Positions 38,432 to 46,862 of a stretch of 64,000 nucleotides of DNA are shown piece after piece. A model generated the notes under the pieces. That model saw nothing but the letters and a program-made list of their open reading frames with translations, was not told where the DNA came from and made no database searches. Origin of the DNA: Oxalobacteraceae bacterium OTU3CAMAD1 (lineage in GTDB: Bacteria; Pseudomonadota; Gammaproteobacteria; Burkholderiales; Burkholderiaceae_D). Where the stretch lies: NCBI GenBank assembly GCA_024123915.1, contig CP099650.1, positions 248,001 through 312,000 of the forward strand, read 5' to 3'. A program made the position numbers and the translations under genes. The first letter of the stretch is position 1. Each line of letters opens with the position of its first letter.

Positions 38432-40116
38432 CAGCTCCGTTTGTAGACGCTGATGCGCGGGCTTTCGTTGCCCAGCCGATCGACGGCGCTGACCACCACC
38501 ATCTCGGCCGCCTGCCCGGCCGCGTCATCCGCCAACAGCAGCACCGCACGCGACGCGGGCGCCACGGCGAAGCGCCACTCGGAACCGTAGCGGCTCCAGA
38601 TCGCGTAATGCGTCACCGGCTTGCCGCCGCCGGCCGCCAGGCGCAGCCCCACGCCCTGCGATTCGCGCTTGGCGGTCGCGCTCGGCGCGGAAGGCAGCTC
38701 AGCCCCCAGCCACGGCGTGGCCGGCGACAGCGCCGGCGCCTGGTAAGTGCGCGCCTTGAGCTGGTCGGTGATGCCCTTGCGGTTCTCCATCAGCGCGGCG
38801 ATCGAAAAGTGCAGGTGGCCCCTTGCGCCGGCGCGGCTGCGCGTGACGCCGATCTGCTTGACGATCTCCTCCGGCGCGAACGTCTTGGCGGTGTTGTCGA
38901 TGCGGCTGGTGTAGAGCCCCGGCCAGACATGGCGCCCGCGCGTATTCTGCGCCAGCCAGTAGTCGAGCAGCACGTCGAACGCCTGCGGCGCCTGCGCCAC
39001 CGGCCAGTACAGCTGCGGCGCCAGATAGTCGAGCCAGCCGTTGTTGAGCCACAGCTCGGCGTCCGCGTACAGCTTGTCGTACTGGCTGAGGCCGACGATG
39101 CCTGCGGGACGCCGGTCCGGCCGGCCGATGCCGAACGGGCTGATGCCGAAGCGCACCCAGCTCTTTTCCTTGTGGATGCCGATGTACAAGGCCTGGATCA
39201 GCGAATTAACGTTCTGGCGCCGCCAGTGCGGCCGGTCCAGCGTTCCGCCGCCGAGCAGATAGCGCTGCCAAGACGGCTGGTCCGGGAATTCGAGTTCCTG
39301 CTTGCCGCCCGCGCCGCCGCCGTCGAGCGCCACGCCCTCGGGGCCGGCCGCGTTGGGCGTGTCGATCGGGTACGGATAGAAATAATCGTCGATGTGCACG
39401 CCGTCGATGTCGTAGCGGCGCACCACGTCGAGGATGACGTCAAGCGTGCGCTGCGAGGCGGCCGACTCGCCCGGGTCCATCCACAGATAGCGGCCGTAGG
39501 TCTTGACCGCCTCCGGGTTGGTGTTGGCGATATGGTTGCGCGCCAGCGCCGACTTGGCCGTCGCGTGGCGGGCGCGGTAGGGATTGAACCACGCGTGCAG
39601 CTCGAGCCCGCGCGCGTGCGCCTGCTCGATCCAGAACTGCAGCGGATCGTAGCCGCCCTTGGGCGCGCGGCCCTGCTGGCCGGTCAGGAACTCCGACCAC
39701 GGCTCGAGCTCGGACGGATAGATGGCGTCGGCGCTCGGGCGCACCTGCAGCACGATGGCGTTCAGGTTCAGCGCCTTGCAACGCTCCAGGATAGCGATGG
39801 CCTCGGCCTGCTGCTTCTCGGAACTCAGGTTGCTGCGGCTGGGCCAGTCGATATTGGCGACGGTCGACACCCAGGCCGCGCGGAACTCGCGCGGCGCCGG
39901 CGGCGGCATGTTCGGATCGAACGGCGGCGCCGGCGGCGGCGCGATGGCGCCGGGCTGGCGCGGCGTGCCGGGCGGGGGCGCGGGCGGCGGCGCAGTGGCG
40001 CCATCGGCGACGGGCGCCGTCGGCGTGCTTGAACAACCCTCCAGCAGCGCCGCCATAACGCCGGCCACGCCGGCGGTCAAGGTCAGCCGTTTCTTTGCAT
40101 TAAAAACCAAAACCAT
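38431..40116 (-). CDS. GHL10 family glycoside hydrolase lipoprotein (DigH-like)
   Basis: A 561-residue lipoprotein: hydrophobic leader ending LLEGCSS, then a Pro/Ala-rich linker to about residue 75. The GHL10/DUF187 TIM-barrel domain (about 76-430) has REFRAAWVSTVANIDWPS, LQVRPSADAIYPSELEPWSE, LHAWFNPYRA and the acidic DIDGVHIDDYFYPYP. The C-terminal region adds a fibronectin-like fold (THYAIWSRYGSEWR). E. coli DigH of this family is an outer-membrane lipoprotein that hydrolyses peptide-free peptidoglycan glycans. Placement between an AmpG-like importer and a sugar kinase fits that activity here. Translation is coupled to the kinase gene by the TGATG overlap. Confidence 0.88.
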   Translation of the reverse strand: MVLVFNAKKRLTLTAGVAGVMAALLEGCSSTPTAPVADGATAPPPAPPPGTPRQPGAIAPPPAPPFDPNMPPPAPREFRAAWVSTVANIDWPSRSNLSSEKQQAEAIAILERCKALNLNAIVLQVRPSADAIYPSELEPWSEFLTGQQGRAPKGGYDPLQFWIEQAHARGLELHAWFNPYRARHATAKSALARNHIANTNPEAVKTYGRYLWMDPGESAASQRTLDVILDVVRRYDIDGVHIDDYFYPYPIDTPNAAGPEGVALDGGGAGGKQELEFPDQPSWQRYLLGGGTLDRPHWRRQNVNSLIQALYIGIHKEKSWVRFGISPFGIGRPDRRPAGIVGLSQYDKLYADAELWLNNGWLDYLAPQLYWPVAQAPQAFDVLLDYWLAQNTRGRHVWPGLYTSRIDNTAKTFAPEEIVKQIGVTRSRAGARGHLHFSIAALMENRKGITDQLKARTYQAPALSPATPWLGAELPSAPSATAKRESQGVGLRLAAGGGKPVTHYAIWSRYGSEWRFAVAPASRAVLLLADDAAGQAAEMVVVSAVDRLGNESPRISVYKRS

Positions 40117-40168
40117 TCCCCGATACAGTTGAGCCTAGTATTGTAATGCGGAACCCGCACGGCCACGC

Positions 40169-40195
40169 GGGGTCGTACCCAACCGGGTACGCCCC
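40169..40195. repeat. Dispersed palindrome family P3, copy b
   Basis: Arms ggggtcgtaccc (40169-40180) and gggtacgcccc (40185-40195) pair with one bulge. The left flank aacccgcacggccacgc matches the flank of copy c at 53088-53104. It lies in the gap between the importer and hydrolase genes. Confidence 0.8.
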
Positions 40196-40240
40196 CTAAG
40201 CGGCAAAGCTGGCGCTTAGGCAAAAGCGGGCGGGTTGGGC

Positions 40241-41509
40241 TTATTTCTTACCGAATTCAGCCGGAATAGTCACCCTTGCCGTCATGAAAAACGCCGGCAA
40301 GGTTGAAATACATGCCCAGATGAAAAAGTTTTGATAGCCGAGGTGGTCCTGTATCCAGCCGCTGACCATTCCCGGCAACATCATGCCCAGCGCCATGAAG
40401 CCGGTGCAGATCGCGTAATGGGCGGTCTTGTGCTCGCCGTCGGCCACCAGGATCATGTACAGCATAAAGGCGGCGAAGCCGAAGCCGTAGCCGAACTGCT
40501 CGACCGCCAGGCAGGCCGAAATGAGCACGATATCGGTCGGCAAGGCCGTCGCCAGGTAGACGAACACCAGGTCCGGCACGTGCATGATGAACACCATCGG
40601 CCACAGCGCGCGCTTGAGGCCGAAGCGCGAAATGACCACGCCGCCGGCCAGGCCGCCCAGCACCAGCGCGCACACGCCGATGGTGCCGTAGACCAGGCCG
40701 AACTCCGACGTCGTCAAGCCCAGGCCGCCCTGGTCGCGCGGATCGAGCAGGAACGGCGCCGCCATTTTGAGCAACTGCGCCTCGCCCAGCCGGTACAGCA
40801 GCAGGAAGCCGAGGATGGCGCCGATTCCCGGCTTCTGGAAAAAGCTGCGGAAGGTATTGATGAAATCGGTCCACAACGCGCCGCCGCCGGCATGGCTGCG
40901 GTCCGAATCCGGGCGCGGCAAAACAAAATGGTGGTAGGCGCACAGCAGCAGGAACAGCGCCGACATCACGCCGAACACCACCGACCAGGCCCAGGCCGGA
41001 TCGCCGCTGGACTTGATCAACTCGCCGGCCATGTAGACGATGCCGCCCTGGCCGGCGATCATCGCCAGCTTGTAAAACGCGCTGCGCACGCCGACGAAGG
41101 CGGCCTGCTGGCCCTGGGTCGGCAGGCCCAGCATGTAATAGCCGTCGGAGGCGATATCGTGGGTGGCCGAGCTGAACGCCATCAGCCACAGTACGGCCAG
41201 GCTCAGGGCGAAGAACTGCGGCAGGTGCAGCGTCAGCGCCACGCACGCCAGCGACGCGCCCGTCAACAACTGCAGCAGCACGATCCAGCGCCGCTTGGTG
41301 CCGACCAGCTCGACCAGCGGCGACCACAGCGGCTTGATCACCCACGGCAGGTACAGCCAGGCGGTATAGAAGGCTAGATCGGTGTTGGAGATGCCCAGGT
41401 TTTTGTACATCACCGTCGACAGCATCATCACGGCGACGTAGGGCACGGCCTGGCTAAATGAAATGCTGGGCACCCAGCTCCACGGGTTGCGTTGTTGCGC
41501 TGACTTCAT
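40241..41509 (-). CDS. AmpG-like MFS transporter
   Basis: A 422-residue major facilitator protein with about 12 membrane helices, resembling AmpG-type muropeptide permeases. It begins MKSAQQRNPWSWVPSISFSQ and includes MYKNLGISNTDLAFYTAWLY, LWSPLVELVGTKRRWIV and SSATHDIASDGYYMLGL, blocks typical of this group. A gaaaggaagt ribosome site directly precedes the chosen ATG; the frame is open for 24 more codons upstream. In context it probably imports GlcNAc-anhydroMurNAc or related fragments released by the cluster's hydrolases. Substrate is inferred. It is 124 bp upstream of the hydrolase gene. Confidence 0.85.
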   Translation of the reverse strand: MKSAQQRNPWSWVPSISFSQAVPYVAVMMLSTVMYKNLGISNTDLAFYTAWLYLPWVIKPLWSPLVELVGTKRRWIVLLQLLTGASLACVALTLHLPQFFALSLAVLWLMAFSSATHDIASDGYYMLGLPTQGQQAAFVGVRSAFYKLAMIAGQGGIVYMAGELIKSSGDPAWAWSVVFGVMSALFLLLCAYHHFVLPRPDSDRSHAGGGALWTDFINTFRSFFQKPGIGAILGFLLLYRLGEAQLLKMAAPFLLDPRDQGGLGLTTSEFGLVYGTIGVCALVLGGLAGGVVISRFGLKRALWPMVFIMHVPDLVFVYLATALPTDIVLISACLAVEQFGYGFGFAAFMLYMILVADGEHKTAHYAICTGFMALGMMLPGMVSGWIQDHLGYQNFFIWACISTLPAFFMTARVTIPAEFGKK

Positions 41510-41598
41510 ACTTCCTTTCGCGGCTGCCGCTGCTGTTATGCTCACGGCAGTTACCATACGCACACAACGAACAGAACGCAACCGAACGCCGCCAAATC

Positions 41599-41838
41599 AT
41601 GTACCTGCTGACTTTTTTGCTGATCTTCCTGTCCTACCCGCTAATGTTCCTGTTGGTGACCATCTTCCTGTTCGGTCCATTGAACATGTATCTTGGCTAC
41701 CGCGCCTACCGGGGCACGCTGGCCAAGCGTCCCGGCCTCAGCTTCGGCCAAAAGTTGTGGGCCGCACGGGCACTGCTGGCGGCGGCAGCCTCGTTCGCCT
41801 TCCAGTACTACATCTTTTCCACGGGGTACAGGGCATAA
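41599..41838 (+). CDS. Small two-helix membrane protein
   Basis: A possible 79-residue protein. The N-terminal segment LLTFLLIFLSYPLMFLLVTI is strongly hydrophobic. A basic linker (RAYRGTLAKRPGLSFGQKLW) leads to a second hydrophobic helix (ARALLAAAASFAFQYYIF). I recognise no family and see no clear ribosome site. It is divergent from the importer gene and stops just before a P2 palindrome. The amphipathic, protein-like composition supports a real gene, but function is unknown. Confidence 0.5.
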   Translation: MYLLTFLLIFLSYPLMFLLVTIFLFGPLNMYLGYRAYRGTLAKRPGLSFGQKLWAARALLAAAASFAFQYYIFSTGYRA

Positions 41839-41875
41839 CCCGCCCCCGGAAGCGCTGCGGAAAAACCACGGAAAT

Positions 41876-41971
41876 ACGTAGGGCGGATTAGCGCAGCGTA
41901 ATCCGCCATGCATGCGTTTCGACGGCGCATGCATTGGCGGATTACGGCGTTCCGCCTAATCCGCCCTACGT
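41876..41971. repeat. Dispersed palindrome family P2, copy 2
   Basis: Outer arms acgtagggcggatta (41876-41890) and its complement (41957-41971), with inner complementary segments atccgccatgcatgcg and cgcatgcattggcggat. This copy is about 97 bp long and lies after the AraC-type gene stop and after the small membrane protein gene. Confidence 0.9.
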
Positions 41972-42003
41972 GTCTCCGAGGTTATTCACAGATCCGTGCC
42001 GCG

Positions 42004-42897
42004 TCACAATATCGCCGCCCGGCCCCGCAGCCGGCTGGCGTCGGTGGCCGGCGCCTCGCCATACAGGCGCCCATACTCGCGGCTGAACTGCGAGGCGCTG
42101 TCATACCCGACCTTGAACGCCGCCTGCGCCGCGTCCATGCCCTCGGCCACCATCAGCCGCCGGGCCTCCTGCAAGCGCAACCGGGCGCGGTACTGGATCG
42201 GACTCAAGTGCGTGATCAACTTGAAATGCGCATGCAGCGACGACGGACTCATGCCGGCCTGCTCGGCCAGGATATCGATCGTGATCGGCTCGCGGTAATG
42301 GTCCTTGATCCAGCCGATGGCCCGCGACACCTGGTTCAGGCTGCGGTCGCCGGTGGCGATATGATGCATCACCGCCCGCGCCGGCCCGGTCGCCAGCCGA
42401 TAGATGATTTCCTGCTCGATCAGCGGCGCCAGGGTGTCGATGTCGGCCGGCGTGTCGAGCAGTTCCACCAGCCGGGTGAACGCGTCCACCAGCTGCGGCG
42501 TCATGTCGTGGACCGCCAGCCCGCGCACCGGACCGGATATCCCATCCCGCCGTGCGGCGGCGTCGACTTTCAACGCCAGCTTGGTCAACTCCGGCCGGTT
42601 GAACCGGTAATACACGCACAAATAGGGCCGCTCCACCGTGGCCTCGGTCACCGCGCCGACGGCCGGGACATCCACCGCCGCGATCAGATAACGGGTACTG
42701 TCGTAGTTCAATATCTGCTCGCCCGCCAGCACCTGCTTGCTCCCCTGCGCCATCACGCAAATCGAGGGTTCGTAGACCGCCGGCATCGGCGTGGTCGGCG
42801 TGGACGAGCGGATCAAGGTCACGCCGGGCAGGGCGCAATCGTGCATGCCATCGGCGGGCGCGTGGCGCAGCATCAGTGAGGTCAGTTTGTCGAGCAT
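42004..42897 (-). CDS. AraC-family regulator with AraC_N cupin domain
   Basis: A 297-residue AraC/XylS regulator. The N-terminal domain (about 20-180, EPSICVMAQGSKQVLAGEQI) is the AraC-type N-terminal cupin seen in YqhC-like proteins. The C-terminal double helix-turn-helix (about 195-290) has WIKDHYREPITIDILAEQAG and RLRLQEARRLMVAEGMDAAQ. I chose the ATG at 42895-42897 because upstream codons belong to murQ sequence in another frame. It lies 28 bp after murQ on the same strand. Whether it controls the recycling cluster or an unrelated gene is not known. Confidence 0.88.
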   Translation of the reverse strand: MLDKLTSLMLRHAPADGMHDCALPGVTLIRSSTPTTPMPAVYEPSICVMAQGSKQVLAGEQILNYDSTRYLIAAVDVPAVGAVTEATVERPYLCVYYRFNRPELTKLALKVDAAARRDGISGPVRGLAVHDMTPQLVDAFTRLVELLDTPADIDTLAPLIEQEIIYRLATGPARAVMHHIATGDRSLNQVSRAIGWIKDHYREPITIDILAEQAGMSPSSLHAHFKLITHLSPIQYRARLRLQEARRLMVAEGMDAAQAAFKVGYDSASQFSREYGRLYGEAPATDASRLRGRAAIL

Positions 42898-42925
42898 GAT
42901 GATGACGGAATGATAGTCCAGGCCG

Positions 42926-43804
42926 CTACCGCAGCGCCGCGCGCACGTCGCCACGCGCCGCTTCCAATAGTCCCTGCGCCTGCTCGACACCGAGCTTTTT
43001 AAGCAGCGCGACAATGGCGACCTTGACCTGGAAATGGCATTGCTCCAGCACGCCGCGCGCGGCGTCGGCATCGGCGCCGGTGGCGTGCATGGTCAGCTGG
43101 ATGGCGCGCTCGACCAGCTTGGTGTTATTGGCCTGCACATCGACCATCAGATTGCCGTAGACCTTGTGCAGCCGCACCATCAGCGCGCTCGACAAGGTGT
43201 TGAGCACGATCTTTTGCGCCGTGCCCGCCTTGAGCCGGGTGCTGCCGGAAATCACTTCCGGCCCCGTATCGAGCACGATGCCGACGTCGGCCCCGGCCGC
43301 CAGCGGCGTGCCGGCATTGTTGGCGATGCCCACCGTCAAGGCGCCCACCGTGCGCGCCGCCTGCAGCGCGCCCAGCACATACGGCGTGGTGCCCGACGCG
43401 GCCACCAGCAGCACCACATCGTTAAAGCCCGGATACAGCAACCTCAGGTCGGCGGCGCCCTTGGCGCGGTCGTCCTCGGCGCCCTCGACCGCCTCGAACA
43501 TCGCGCCCAGGCCGCCGGCGAGCAGGGCCACGGCGCGCTGGTGCGGCCAAGAAAAGGTGGGGAACAGTTCGACGCTGTCGAGAATGCCCAGCCGGCCAGA
43601 GGTGCCGGCGCCGACATAGATCAGGCGCCCGCCGCCGGCGATGCGCGGCGTCATCGCCTCGACGGCGGCGCTGATGGCCGGCGCGGCCGCTTGCACCGCG
43701 CGCACCGCGTGCGCCTGGTCGTCGATCAGCGCATCGACCAGCAATTCCACCGGGTACCGGTCCAGTTCGGGGTGCTGCGTACTCGGCGTCTCGGTTTTCA
43801 GCAT
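42926..43804 (-). CDS. murQ: N-acetylmuramic acid 6-phosphate etherase
   Basis: A 292-residue SIS-fold lyase that cleaves the lactyl ether of MurNAc-6-phosphate to GlcNAc-6-phosphate and D-lactate in peptidoglycan recycling. The signature LIYVGAGTSGRLGILDSVEL is intact, followed by ASGTTPYVLGAL and the substrate-binding GPEVISGSTRLKAGTAQKIVLN. The characteristic MVDVQANNTKLVERA and a C-terminal helical tail complete the family features. Length is normal. It follows the GntR gene by 22 bp, so they form an operon. GlcNAc-6-phosphate processing (nagA/nagB) is not in the window. Confidence 0.97.
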   Translation of the reverse strand: MLKTETPSTQHPELDRYPVELLVDALIDDQAHAVRAVQAAAPAISAAVEAMTPRIAGGGRLIYVGAGTSGRLGILDSVELFPTFSWPHQRAVALLAGGLGAMFEAVEGAEDDRAKGAADLRLLYPGFNDVVLLVAASGTTPYVLGALQAARTVGALTVGIANNAGTPLAAGADVGIVLDTGPEVISGSTRLKAGTAQKIVLNTLSSALMVRLHKVYGNLMVDVQANNTKLVERAIQLTMHATGADADAARGVLEQCHFQVKVAIVALLKKLGVEQAQGLLEAARGDVRAALR

Positions 43805-43826
43805 GGATAGAGAGGAGGGCGGTGGG

Positions 43827-44567
43827 TCAGGTGGCGCGGCGCATCTCGGCGACGAAATCGTAATGGTCACTATGACAATAAGAATGCGTCAACTCCATCG
43901 CCTCGCCCGATTCCAGATAAGCAATACGCGTAATGTACAACACCGCCTGCCCCTCCGGCACGCCGAGCTGGCGCGCCAGGTCGGCCGAGGCGTTCATGGC
44001 GCGGATGTGCTGCAGCGCCCGCACCGGCGACTGGCCGATGCTGTCCAGATACTGGTACAACGAGGCGCCGACCGCGTTCGGGTCGTTGAGCACCGTCTGC
44101 GGCAGCACGCTGACCTCGTAGGCCATGACGACATCGTCGGCCAGCCGCAGGCGCTCGAGCCGCGCCACCTTTGAATACGGCGACAGGCCCAGGCTCAGTT
44201 GCTCCTCGGGCGTGGGCGTGACGATCGCCCGCTTGAGCCAGCGCGAGCCCGGCACGTGGCCGCGCTGCTGCAACTGCTCCGAAAAACTGGTCAGGTTCGA
44301 CAACGGCTGCTCGATGCGCGGCGCGATATAATTGCCCGACCCGCGCCGGCGCACCACCAGGCCCTGGTCGACCAGCTGGTCGATCGCCTTGCGCGCGGTC
44401 ACCCGCGAGACGTTGAGCAACTCCGACAACGCCCGCTCGGACGGCAGGGCCTGGTCGACCTGATAACGACCGTTATGCACATCGTCGCTCAATTTCCGGG
44501 CAATCTGCATGTACAGGGGCGAACTGTCGTTGGCGTCCGCCTTGAATTCAAAACCACTCTGGCTCAT
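43827..44567 (-). CDS. GntR/HutC-family regulator (NagR-like)
   Basis: A 246-residue regulator. The N-terminal GntR winged helix (about 15-85) has SSPLYMQIARKLSDDVHNG, LPSERALSELLNVSRVTARK and RRRGSGNYIAP. The C-terminal UTRA effector domain (about 95-240) is of the NagR/DasR type that senses phosphorylated amino sugars. It is the first gene of the minus-strand cluster, directly before murQ. This placement suggests it controls cell-wall sugar recycling in response to MurNAc-6-phosphate or GlcNAc-6-phosphate. The ligand is inferred. Confidence 0.92.
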   Translation of the reverse strand: MSQSGFEFKADANDSSPLYMQIARKLSDDVHNGRYQVDQALPSERALSELLNVSRVTARKAIDQLVDQGLVVRRRGSGNYIAPRIEQPLSNLTSFSEQLQQRGHVPGSRWLKRAIVTPTPEEQLSLGLSPYSKVARLERLRLADDVVMAYEVSVLPQTVLNDPNAVGASLYQYLDSIGQSPVRALQHIRAMNASADLARQLGVPEGQAVLYITRIAYLESGEAMELTHSYCHSDHYDFVAEMRRAT

Positions 44568-44730
44568 TTGTTTCTCCTAACCCCCCTAGTGTAATAGCGA
44601 TACGCAAGCCCGTGCGCCCGCAAGGCGCTAAAACACACTATTTAGTGCGCCCGGCGAAACTCCGGGCGGTGCGCAAGCGGCCCATTTGGCGGATAATGCT
44701 GGCTTGTCACACCAGCCCGTCCTGCCACCC

Positions 44731-45189
44731 ATGTCCAAGAAGTCCGCCGCGCCAGCCGGCTGCCCTTGCGGCGGCCCGTCCCTCGCGGCCTGCTGCGGCC
44801 CCTATATCGATGGCGCCGCCATCCCGCCCACCGCCGAAACGCTGATGCGCTCGCGCTATACCGCCTATGGCCTGCGCGACGAGCCCTACCTGCTGGCCAC
44901 CTGGCATCCAAGCACCCGGCCGACCGAGCCGATCATAAGCGATGAAGAAAAATTGCAATGGCTGGGACTTGAGGTAAAATCTGCTTTACGTTTACGTCAA
45001 CGTAAAGCAGAAGTTGCATTGCTGGCAACTGCGGAGACAACTGATCCGGACCGCGACACGGTCGAATTCGTCGCCCGTTTCAAGGTCAACGACAAGGCGC
45101 AGCGCCTGCACGAGATCAGCAACTTCGTGCGCGAGCCGGCCGAGGGCGGCCCGCGCTGGTTCTACGTTGACGGTAGTTTTCCCGAATAA
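44731..45189 (+). CDS. ychJ: YchJ family protein (UPF0225)
   Basis: A 152-residue YchJ-type protein with an N-terminal SEC-C-like cysteine motif (GCPCGGPSLAACCGPYIDG). The NTF2-like core has LMRSRYTAYGLRDEPYLLAT, WLGLEV, TVEFVARFKVND and a WFYVDGSFPE end. Unlike E. coli YchJ it has no second cysteine motif at the C-terminus. Compared with E. coli it carries about 16 extra residues (within KSALRLRQRKAEVALLATAE), and the DNA for that insert is exactly the promoter-operator of the liu operon. Function in the family is unknown. It ends 42 bp before liuB. Confidence 0.85.
   Translation: MSKKSAAPAGCPCGGPSLAACCGPYIDGAAIPPTAETLMRSRYTAYGLRDEPYLLATWHPSTRPTEPIISDEEKLQWLGLEVKSALRLRQRKAEVALLATAETTDPDRDTVEFVARFKVNDKAQRLHEISNFVREPAEGGPRWFYVDGSFPE
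44953..45010 (+). promoter_or_regulatory. Intragenic promoter and LiuR-type operator c for liuB operon
   Basis: Inside ychJ, ttgcaa (44953-44958) and taaaat (44975-44980) are spaced by 16 bp like -35 and -10 boxes. At the expected start lies a perfect 12-bp inverted repeat with a 6-bp centre: ctgctttacgtt at 44981-44992 and aacgtaaagcag at 44999-45010. It contains cgtttacgtcaacgt (44989-45003), shared with the liuR and liuA sites. The site lies 222 bp upstream of the liuB start. Confidence 0.75.
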
Positions 45190-45231
45190 ACATCACGACG
45201 CGTGCGAGACCACGCGCACAAAGGAAAAACA

Positions 45232-46854
45232 ATGCCGCAGATCGAAAGCAAGCTCAATCCCCGCAGCGAGGACTTCAAGGCCAACGCCGCCGCCATGCAG
45301 GCCGTCGTCGACGACCTGCGCGCCAAGGTCGCGAAAATCGCGGCCGGCGGCGGCGAGGCGGCGTCGGCCAAGCACGTCGCGCGCGGCAAACTGCTGCCGC
45401 GCGACCGCGTGCAGATGCTGCTCGATCCCGGCACGCCCTTCCTCGAACTGTCGCAGATGGCCGCCTACGGCATGTACCAGGACGCCAACGGCGCCGACGC
45501 CGCGCCGGCGGCCGGCATCATCACCGGCATCGGCCGCGTGGCGGGGCAGGAATGCGTCATCGTCTGCAACGACGCCACCGTCAAGGGCGGCACCTACTAC
45601 CCGATGACGGTCAAGAAGCACTTGCGCGCCCAGGAGATCGCCGACCAGAACAACCTGCCGTGCATCTACCTGGTCGATTCGGGCGGCGCCAACCTGCCCA
45701 ACCAGGACGACGTCTTCCCCGACCGCGACCACTTCGGCCGCATCTTCTATAACCAGGCCAACCTGTCGGCCAAGGGCATCCCGCAGATCGCCGTCGTCAT
45801 GGGTTCTTGCACGGCGGGCGGCGCCTACGTACCGGCCATGAGCGACGAATCGATCATCGTCAAGGACCAGGGCACCATCTTCCTCGGCGGCCCGCCGCTG
45901 GTGAAGGCGGCCACCGGCGAGGTGGTGACGGCTGAGGACCTGGGCGGCGGCGACGTCCACACCCGCCTGTCCGGCGTGGCCGACCACCTGGCGCAGAACG
46001 ATTTGCACGCGCTGTCGCTGGCGCGCACCATCGTCTCGAATCTGAACCGCACCAAGCCGCAGCAGGGCGCGTTGCGCGAAGCGGAGCAGCCGAAATACGC
46101 CACGGAGGAACTGTACGGCGTGATCCCGGTCGACACCCGCAAACCGTTCGACGTGCGCGAGGTGATCGCCCGCATCGTCGACGGCAGCGAATTCGATGAA
46201 TTCAAGGCGCGCTACGGCACCACCCTGATCTGCGGCTTCGCCCACATCTTCGGCATGAAGGTCGGCATCATTGCCAACAACGGCATCCTGTTCTCGGAAT
46301 CGGCGCTCAAGGGCGCGCACTTCATCGAGCTGTGCGCGCAGCGCAAGATCCCGCTGGTGTTCCTGCAAAATATCACCGGCTTCATGGTCGGGCGCAAATA
46401 CGAAAACGAAGGCATCGCCCGCAATGGCGCCAAGATGGTCACCGCCGTCGCCACCGCCGCCGTGCCCAAGTTCACCGTCATCATCGGCGGCAGCTTCGGC
46501 GCCGGCAACTACGGCATGTGCGGCCGCGCCTTTTCCCCGCGCTTCATGTGGATGTGGCCTAACGCCCGCATCTCCGTCATGGGCGGCGACCAGGCCGCGT
46601 CGGTGCTGGCCACCGTCAAGCGCGACGGCATCGAGGGCAAGGGCGGTTCGTGGTCGGCGGAAGAGGAAGCCGCCTTCAAGCAGCCGATCAAGGACCAGTA
46701 CGAGCACCAGGGTCACCCTTATTACGCCACCGCGCGCCTGTGGGACGACGGTGTCATCGACCCGGCCGACACCCGCATGGTGCTGGGCCTGGGCCTGTCG
46801 GCCGCGCTCAACGCCGAAATCCCGGACACCAAGTTCGGTGTCTTCAGGATGTAA
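45232..46854 (+). CDS. liuB: 3-Methylcrotonyl-CoA carboxylase beta subunit
   Basis: The 540-residue carboxyltransferase subunit of methylcrotonyl-CoA carboxylase, which makes 3-methylglutaconyl-CoA in leucine breakdown. The two crotonase-like halves show [48 protein letters not shown] and [17 protein letters not shown]. Acyl-CoA and biotin-binding loops are [40 protein letters not shown] and [14 protein letters not shown]. An aaagga site precedes the ATG. It is the first gene of a long plus-strand operon; its biotin-carrying partner liuD lies 6.4 kb downstream, past the bio genes. Confidence 0.96.
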   Translation: MPQIESKLNPRSEDFKANAAAMQAVVDDLRAKVAKIAAGGGEAASAKHVARGKLLPRDRVQMLLDPGTPFLELSQMAAYGMYQDANGADAAPAAGIITGIGRVAGQECVIVCNDATVKGGTYYPMTVKKHLRAQEIADQNNLPCIYLVDSGGANLPNQDDVFPDRDHFGRIFYNQANLSAKGIPQIAVVMGSCTAGGAYVPAMSDESIIVKDQGTIFLGGPPLVKAATGEVVTAEDLGGGDVHTRLSGVADHLAQNDLHALSLARTIVSNLNRTKPQQGALREAEQPKYATEELYGVIPVDTRKPFDVREVIARIVDGSEFDEFKARYGTTLICGFAHIFGMKVGIIANNGILFSESALKGAHFIELCAQRKIPLVFLQNITGFMVGRKYENEGIARNGAKMVTAVATAAVPKFTVIIGGSFGAGNYGMCGRAFSPRFMWMWPNARISVMGGDQAASVLATVKRDGIEGKGGSWSAEEEAAFKQPIKDQYEHQGHPYYATARLWDDGVIDPADTRMVLGLGLSAALNAEIPDTKFGVFRM

Positions 46855-46862
46855 CGACGACC

